Assembly (NCBI RefSeq): GCF_000184945.1
Contig: NZ_GL586311.1
Span: 441,892 to 505,891 of the forward strand
DNA from: Segatella buccae ATCC 33574
GTDB taxonomy: Bacteria > Bacteroidota > Bacteroidia > Bacteroidales > Bacteroidaceae
Length of the DNA: 64,000 bases
Reading direction: 5' to 3'
The translations under genes and the position numbers were made by a program. Of this stretch, positions 59,994-64,000 are shown one piece after another. Numbering within the stretch: position 1 is the stretch's first letter; each line of letters starts with the position of its first letter. The notes under the pieces are model-generated. The model was given only the letters and a program-made list of their open reading frames with translations. It had not been told where the DNA came from and ran no database searches.

Positions 59994-60245
59994 GCCAGTT
60001 CGGTATAAGAGTTCACTTAAAATATCTCCAACAGTCTGGACTTCTCCACATGTACCGGCAGTGCCTCCGGTTTGTTGTCGAAGAAACAATAAGCAGCAAG
60101 TGCTGCACACAGATTCATGATGAAGTTGTGTTCTGCCCTTACAGCATACTGCTTCTTTGAGAACAAGCCGGAGGCACTGCCGGTGTATGTGGAAAAATCA
60201 AGGCAGTTGGAACTTTTTTCATGCTAAACTTATCCCGAACTCAAG
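59994..60245. mobile_element. Near-perfect 250-bp palindrome made of two transposase 3' ends
   Basis: Both strands encode the same kind of transposase C-terminus, running outward from a centre near 60119. The minus-strand reading gives AEHNFIMNLCAALAAYCFF then DNKPEALPVHVEKSRLLEIF and a stop near 60017. The plus-strand reading gives LCSALTAYCFFENKPEALPV then YVEKSRQLELFSC and a stop near 60227. The outer ends are CCAGTTCGGTATAAG and CTTATCCCGAACT, inverted copies of one IS end. It looks like two right-hand halves of one IS joined head to head. No intact transposase is present. Confidence 0.75.
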
Positions 60246-60594
60246 TATAAGTAGTATCAGTTAGTAATAGATTAAAGCGAAAGGTCTAAGCTGCTGCGTG
60301 TCAGGAACATATTTTTCCCTCATAAAAAAGGTCTAATAGTCACTAAGATTCCATATATTTGCAAATAAAATCGTCCGTTTGTAAATGGCGTGAGCCGTAG
60401 GGGTGTGATTTATCACGTTTCGTTTTTGCATTTGGCTCTTGCCACATCCATTTCTGTATTTGCTTCCTGTCATAGCGTGGAATTTATTCGTCAGAGTATC
60501 GGGTTGTTTTGATGGTTAATAATTGATAAGGTCTGTTTGCCAATTCTGAACGTAATAAATCATGCCCATCGGCGCATCAAGTTTTCGATTTTCG
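60246..60594. other. AT-rich intergenic stretch after the IS debris
   Basis: No gene, repeat copy or clear promoter was seen. The sequence has short A/T runs and may contain further decayed IS material that I cannot identify. Confidence 0.4.
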
Positions 60595-60627
60595 GGGAGC
60601 GCGTCCCTCGTTGCTGGACGCGCTCCC
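60595..60627 (-). terminator. Hairpin terminator of the small peptide gene
   Basis: GGGAGCGCGTCC pairs perfectly with GGACGCGCTCCC over a 9-nt loop, 19 bp past the stop of the minus-strand peptide gene. It closes the unit that starts at 62476. Confidence 0.8.
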
Positions 60628-60645
60628 GATGAAAATAAGAGAGCC

Positions 60646-60843
60646 TTAATCCTCCCACAGCGAGGACGAGGAACGGTCGCTGTTGCCACCCTCTTCTTTG
60701 TCGTCGGAGAAGAAAGACCCTTTCGACAAGGCCGGTCCTGTGGCGGGATCGTCGTCGATGCCCACGCCGATGGAGCCGGCGAGGATACTGTTTCCCAATT
60801 CAATACGCTTGACCTTGATGCCCGGTTTGATGTACTTTTTCAT
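60646..60843 (-). CDS. Small peptide with MKKYIKP leader-like N-terminus, function unknown
   Basis: A 65-residue product, start chosen at MKKYIKPGIKVKRIELG (60843), though the frame reaches 60873. Short Bacteroidetes proteins with a conserved MKKYxKPxxxVxxIE N-terminus and variable, glycine- and acid-rich rest are common in Prevotella, but their role is not known to me. Here the start is basic and amphipathic, followed by ILAGSIGVGIDDD and a Ser/Asp/Glu-rich tail ending SSSSLWED. There is no classical signal peptide. It lies 35 bp behind the frameshifted exported-protein gene. A precursor peptide or a secreted factor is possible, but this is inference. Confidence 0.65.
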   Translation of the reverse strand: MKKYIKPGIKVKRIELGNSILAGSIGVGIDDDPATGPALSKGSFFSDDKEEGGNSDRSSSSLWED

Positions 60844-60878
60844 TTTTCTTGTTTTTATCTCTTGGTTATTCATTTGGT

Positions 60879-62476
60879 TTATTTCACGATTACCTTGCGG
60901 TCGCCGGCGATGTAAACGCCCGCGGGCAGTTGGCGACGCATGAGGCGGTCAGCCACACACCGACCCTGAAGGTCATACACCGGACCGCCGTTCAGGCCTG
61001 CCGCGTCGTCCGTCACGCCATGGATGCCGGTGGTCTCGCCGTCGAGGATGATGGAGAGTTCCTTGGCCTCTTGGCTGTTGCGGCGGGTGATAAAAGCACG
61101 ATAGGGAGGAATCACGGCGGCGGGATTACCTGTTACCTTATGGAACTTGCCGTCGTTCTGCAGGATGTAGGCAGGCTTGTCAACTTCCCAGAAATAGAAG
61201 TTGTGTATTGTGCCATTGAAGGTATAATTGCCGGTAGACATATGTATGAATTCGGGGGTAAAGGCTTTCACCTGTATGTTCTCGCCGTCAAGCTGTACCA
61301 CGCCGTCGGCCACGAGCAGATAAGGAAAGTAGGCTTCAAGCATGTCTACTTCCTCGAAGTAGACTTTACTGTCGTTGCCGCCCGAGAGGAAGTAGGCCTT
61401 GAAACCCCGGATGGGAAGCTCGTAGGGCAGGCACACCGTGGCCTTCCCCACGGAGAGCGTGCGGTCGTAGGTTACCCTGGCTGCGGTGAAGTTGAGGCCG
61501 ATGGGCAGTAGCGTGCCGTCGGTGAGTCGGAAGTCGTCGCACGCCCACTGCTCATTCGCCACGTCGTAATACACGTAGTTGGTCTTGCTTTTGTCGGCTT
61601 CGCGGTAGAGAATCGGCATTTTGCCCACACCTGTGCCCAATAGCACCGGTCGGTGCGGTAGTCCTGCAGGTACCACGCCAGAATGCCGGTGAACAGCTCA
61701 TCCTCTTCTATATATATGCCATCTGGCTCGCCGCAGGCGTTGAGGTAGAAGCAGCAGCTCTCAAAGGTGGGGTTGGGGGCGAAGGTGAAGCCGCCGCCGT
61801 CGGCGTTGTTCGTGCCGAGGTAGAGGCAGTGGGTCAGGGTGCAGGTGGCATTGTCATCTTGATAACATACAAAGCCCGCCATTCCTCTCTTGCTGTTGGC
61901 GGTCGTGCCGGTGATGTCGCCCATCACGAGGCAGTCGTTAAAGGTAAGCCGGGCGTCACGGCCTGCAGTGATAACCATTCCTGCGGCGCAGCTGTTGTCC
62001 TTCGTGTTGCCGCTCGTGATATTCACCTCGCTGATGCAGCCCGAGAAAGTGGTCGTGCCACTCGCCTCATAAGAGAATACGCTCAAAGGAACATCGTCAG
62101 ACGTCATTTGCCCTTTGATGTGCAGGTTTTGGATGGTGGCGTCTGTTACAAACGGGAATAGCGCCATGCAGCCACCGGCTGTGTCGCTCCAGTTGATCGT
62201 AATCGTATGCCCCTGTCCGTCGAACGTGCCTGAATAGCCGGTGCCCTCGCTGCCTATCTTCCAAATATCCGTGCCGAGGTTGATGTCGGCCGTCAACTTG
62301 GCATTGAGGTCTCTTTCCCCGCTCCTCACGCGGTCACCGAACGCTTTCCAGTCTTCCTTTGTGGCGATGTTAAGGTAATCCTCGTTGCCCGAGGCGTTTT
62401 GTGCCCATGCCGACATGGTCAGTGCCATGGCAAAGATAAAAAGGCTGAGTCTCGGAATGAGTTTTTCTGTTTTCAT
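60879..62476 (-). pseudogene. Exported protein with repeated GLUG-like region and C-terminal sorting-like tail, frameshifted
   Basis: Two overlapping frames together give one protein of about 530 residues. The first part (from 62476) has a signal peptide (about 1-25) and then the sequence ATKEDWKAFGDRVRSGERD and GQGHTITINW, typical of GLUG/beta-helix surface proteins of Bacteroidetes. It runs correctly to about YRTDRCYWAQ near 61640. From there the sensible sequence continues in another frame (GVGKMPILYREADKSK) to 60879 and ends VYDLQGRCV and LPAGVYIAGDRKVIVK. That end is like the C-terminal tails on many exported Prevotella proteins. One base appears to be missing near 61620-61645. It may be decay or a read error. 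Confidence 0.75.
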
Positions 62477-62786
62477 TTTGCTGAATATTTGAAGTTAAAA
62501 TGAGCGTTTGTCAGAAGTGTAGGGGAAAGGGAAGGACACACAGCCGCGCCATCCTCGCCGTGCCTCTGTCGTGCATTCCACATTCCTGTCTCTTGAATTT
62601 CGCATGCCGGATGCTTCTCTTCCGGGCTGTTCCTCAAGAAACATTTGTGCAAAAACAGCAAAAGGCTATATAAAGATAACAAAAAAGAGAGTTGTGAATT
62701 TGTTTTTTTTAATAGAAAGACAATTTTAATGTGTCATTGCACCTTAAAAAACTTAACATCCCCCTTAAAAACACTTAACGAAAAGA
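62477..62786. other. Divergent intergenic region before the LuxR-type gene
   Basis: GC-rich near 62540-62630, then very AT-rich from 62650. A 63-codon frame at 62645-62836 lacks support. No clear -7 box for the minus-strand gene was found. Confidence 0.4.
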
Positions 62787-62817
62787 TTGACAAAGAGAAA
62801 ATAAAAACGTATCTTTG
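62787..62817 (+). promoter_or_regulatory. Promoter of the membrane LuxR-type regulator
   Basis: TTG (62787-62789), a 20-nt spacer and TATCTTTG (62810-62817) fit the Bacteroidetes consensus, 30 bp before the ATG. Confidence 0.75.
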
Positions 62818-62847
62818 CTGTCGTTATAAAAAGTAAAGACGACAACC

Positions 62848-63846
62848 ATGATCACTCATTATCTCACCGAAAAGGTTTCGGCATTTCTGCGGTCGCGCGC
62901 CGCGAGCACCTTCAAGCGGCACCAGATTATCGTTTATCTGCTCCATTCCGCCATCGTCGTCATTGTCATTATGATGCAGCTCATAGGATTGGGAGGCTCT
63001 CAGGAAGCGGTGCCACAGACGATGAGTGTCGTCCATCTGGCGACGTGCCTCACGACCCTGCCGCTCTATCTCTTCCGAAGGTTGTCCGTACCTGCGGCTC
63101 TCTCGCTCGTATCCCTTGTGGCACAGGCCACCATTATGTGCCGCTTCGCCTATTTTGCCTACGTGCGCCCTGAGCATTTCCTTCAACTCATCATCCTCAA
63201 CCAGATGGTGTCGGTGCTGGCGGTGGTATTCCTCGTGCTGTGTTTTGTGAAGTATACGCCGTTCGCGATTGCCGCCATCAGTCTGGTCGCGTACGGAAGC
63301 GTCGCCGCCTACCTGAAAGAGCCGTCCCTATGGAAAATTTTCGGTTTCTTCTTGGGCATAGAGTTCTTTCTCTGCGTGCTGGGCGAACTGCTGCGATACA
63401 ACGTGATGAGCGTATCGAAGGAGAATACCGACCTGCACCACCGTGAGACGGCACTGATGCACGCCGTCAGGCTTAATGAACGGGAAATAGAGGCCTATCT
63501 GCGCATGAGCAGCAACGACCACCCGTCGCCCAAGGATATCGACCGCCTGTTTTCCATGATTAAGCCGAAATCACAGCGCAACCTCGTCAACGCCGTGCGT
63601 CTGCATTTGAAGAACCACTTGACGGACGACTGCGCTCTTGCTCGCCTCTTCCCCAGTCTCACTAAATCAGAAACGGACGTGTGTCGTCTCATCCTCGCGG
63701 GGAAAAAACGGAGCGAAATCGCCCTGCTGCTCGACAAGACAGAGAACAACGTCGACGTGACGCGCAACCACATCCGCAAAAAGCTCAACGTACCCTCAAA
63801 CCGTGATCTGAAAGAGTTTCTGGAAGAGCGGGTGTTGGATATTTAA
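62848..63846 (+). CDS. Membrane-anchored LuxR-type helix-turn-helix regulator
   Basis: A 332-residue protein with about six membrane helices in the first 190 residues, such as IIVYLLHSAIVVIVIMMQLI, LILNQMVSVLAVVFLVLCF and IFGFFLGIEFFLCVLGEL in part. A charged linker follows, then a LuxR/GerE-like domain (about 265-325: LTKSETDVCRLILAGKKRSE, then IALLLDKTENNVDVTRNHIRKKL in two parts). Bacteroidetes have many such proteins of unknown signal. It is transcribed away from the exported protein and the peptide gene, so it may control them; no operator was identified. Confidence 0.85.
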   Translation: MITHYLTEKVSAFLRSRAASTFKRHQIIVYLLHSAIVVIVIMMQLIGLGGSQEAVPQTMSVVHLATCLTTLPLYLFRRLSVPAALSLVSLVAQATIMCRFAYFAYVRPEHFLQLIILNQMVSVLAVVFLVLCFVKYTPFAIAAISLVAYGSVAAYLKEPSLWKIFGFFLGIEFFLCVLGELLRYNVMSVSKENTDLHHRETALMHAVRLNEREIEAYLRMSSNDHPSPKDIDRLFSMIKPKSQRNLVNAVRLHLKNHLTDDCALARLFPSLTKSETDVCRLILAGKKRSEIALLLDKTENNVDVTRNHIRKKLNVPSNRDLKEFLEERVLDI

Positions 63847-63865
63847 GTGATGGGGAGCAGCTGAT

Positions 63866-64000
63866 AAGTTGGAAGAACACACGAGGCATCAGTTCCACAA
63901 AGCGGTTGTAGGATGCGGGATTGGAGAACATCGCTTATATTATTTGTAATTAATTGATTTTCAACTATAAAATTACAAAGAAATAAGCGAGATTACCAAC
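63866..64000 (-). mobile_element. IS982-type remnant at the window edge (inverted copy of the 59893 end)
   Basis: Reading leftward from 64000, GTTGGTAATCTCGCTT and the next about 50 bp match 59893-59950. An ATG at 63931 is followed by FSNPASYNRFVELMPRVFFQL, where SYNRFVELMPRV is a well-known internal piece of IS982-family transposases. The start of the gene is joined directly to this internal part, so a deletion has occurred. The fragment ends near 63866, close behind the LuxR-type gene. Its outer boundary may lie beyond the window. Confidence 0.75.

Noticed and set aside
61615..61650. Programmed ribosomal frameshift site
   Set aside because: I saw no slippery heptamer of the X XXY YYZ type with a following strong structure at the switch; a mutation or read error is simpler.
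62645..62836. 63-codon Lys/Asn-rich frame
   Set aside because: It is AT-rich intergenic sequence that overlaps the promoter of the LuxR-type gene.

Overview
The window is a chromosomal segment of a member of the Bacteroidales, most likely a Prevotella-like species. The support comes from two SusC/SusD pairs, several promoters of the Bacteroidetes form TTTG-N19/20-TAnnTTTG, a GlsA/GlsB-like glycine-lipid acyltransferase pair, a DUF5687/ABC exporter pair, remnants of IS982-type elements, and a division cluster without murF or ddl between murE and ftsZ. GC looks moderately high (mid-50s by eye) except for one AT-rich SusC/SusD pair.

Layout. 1-3317: end of one FtsX-type permease, a second complete permease and its ATPase. 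4116-5606: flotillin-like SPFH protein. 5724-8115 (minus): GlsA-like and GlsB-like acyltransferases and a small exported protein coupled to them. 8337-24538: the dcw cluster in a single direction, mraZ-rsmH-ftsL-ftsI-murE-mraY-murD-ftsW-murG-murC-ftsQ-ftsA-ftsZ. The first gene is preceded by MraZ-type boxes and the last is followed by a terminator. Then come yqeY and an outer-membrane barrel protein. 26093-30815: the AT-rich SusC/SusD pair with its own strong promoter. 31503-44405 (minus): a polysaccharide utilisation locus, read in the order STN-type SusC, SusD, a LysO-like transporter split over two overlapping genes, GH2, GH63, and then a separately promoted ECF sigma factor and FecR anti-sigma factor. 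45093-48396: recO, tRNA-Glu, rpsT, gyrB. 48516-52901: GH95 enzyme, a GH78-like beta-sandwich protein without a catalytic domain, and an AraC regulator. 52923-56029 (minus): gpmI, ung, a small membrane protein, DUF3109. 57200-59363: DUF5687 permease and ATPase. 59364-64000: insertion-sequence debris around a frameshifted exported protein, a small peptide gene and a membrane-anchored LuxR-type regulator.

The most unusual structures are non-coding or gene-invading. (1) rsmH carries a 240-bp in-frame insertion bounded by a 25-bp inverted repeat and filled with a 66-bp tandem repeat. It adds about 80 residues to an otherwise conserved methyltransferase, and a similar short motif lies in an intergenic region at 3970-4012. 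(2) A family of 300-450 bp intergenic repeats with a GGGCC hairpin occurs at 3571, 30970, 44515 and 59471, with a partial inverted copy near 56100. (3) 59994-60245 is a near-perfect palindrome made of two 3' ends of the same transposase gene joined in inverted orientation. (4) Two copies of one IS982-type end in inverted orientation bracket the last 4.1 kb.

All calls are from reading the sequence; no database search was run. Family names rest on motifs recognised by eye.
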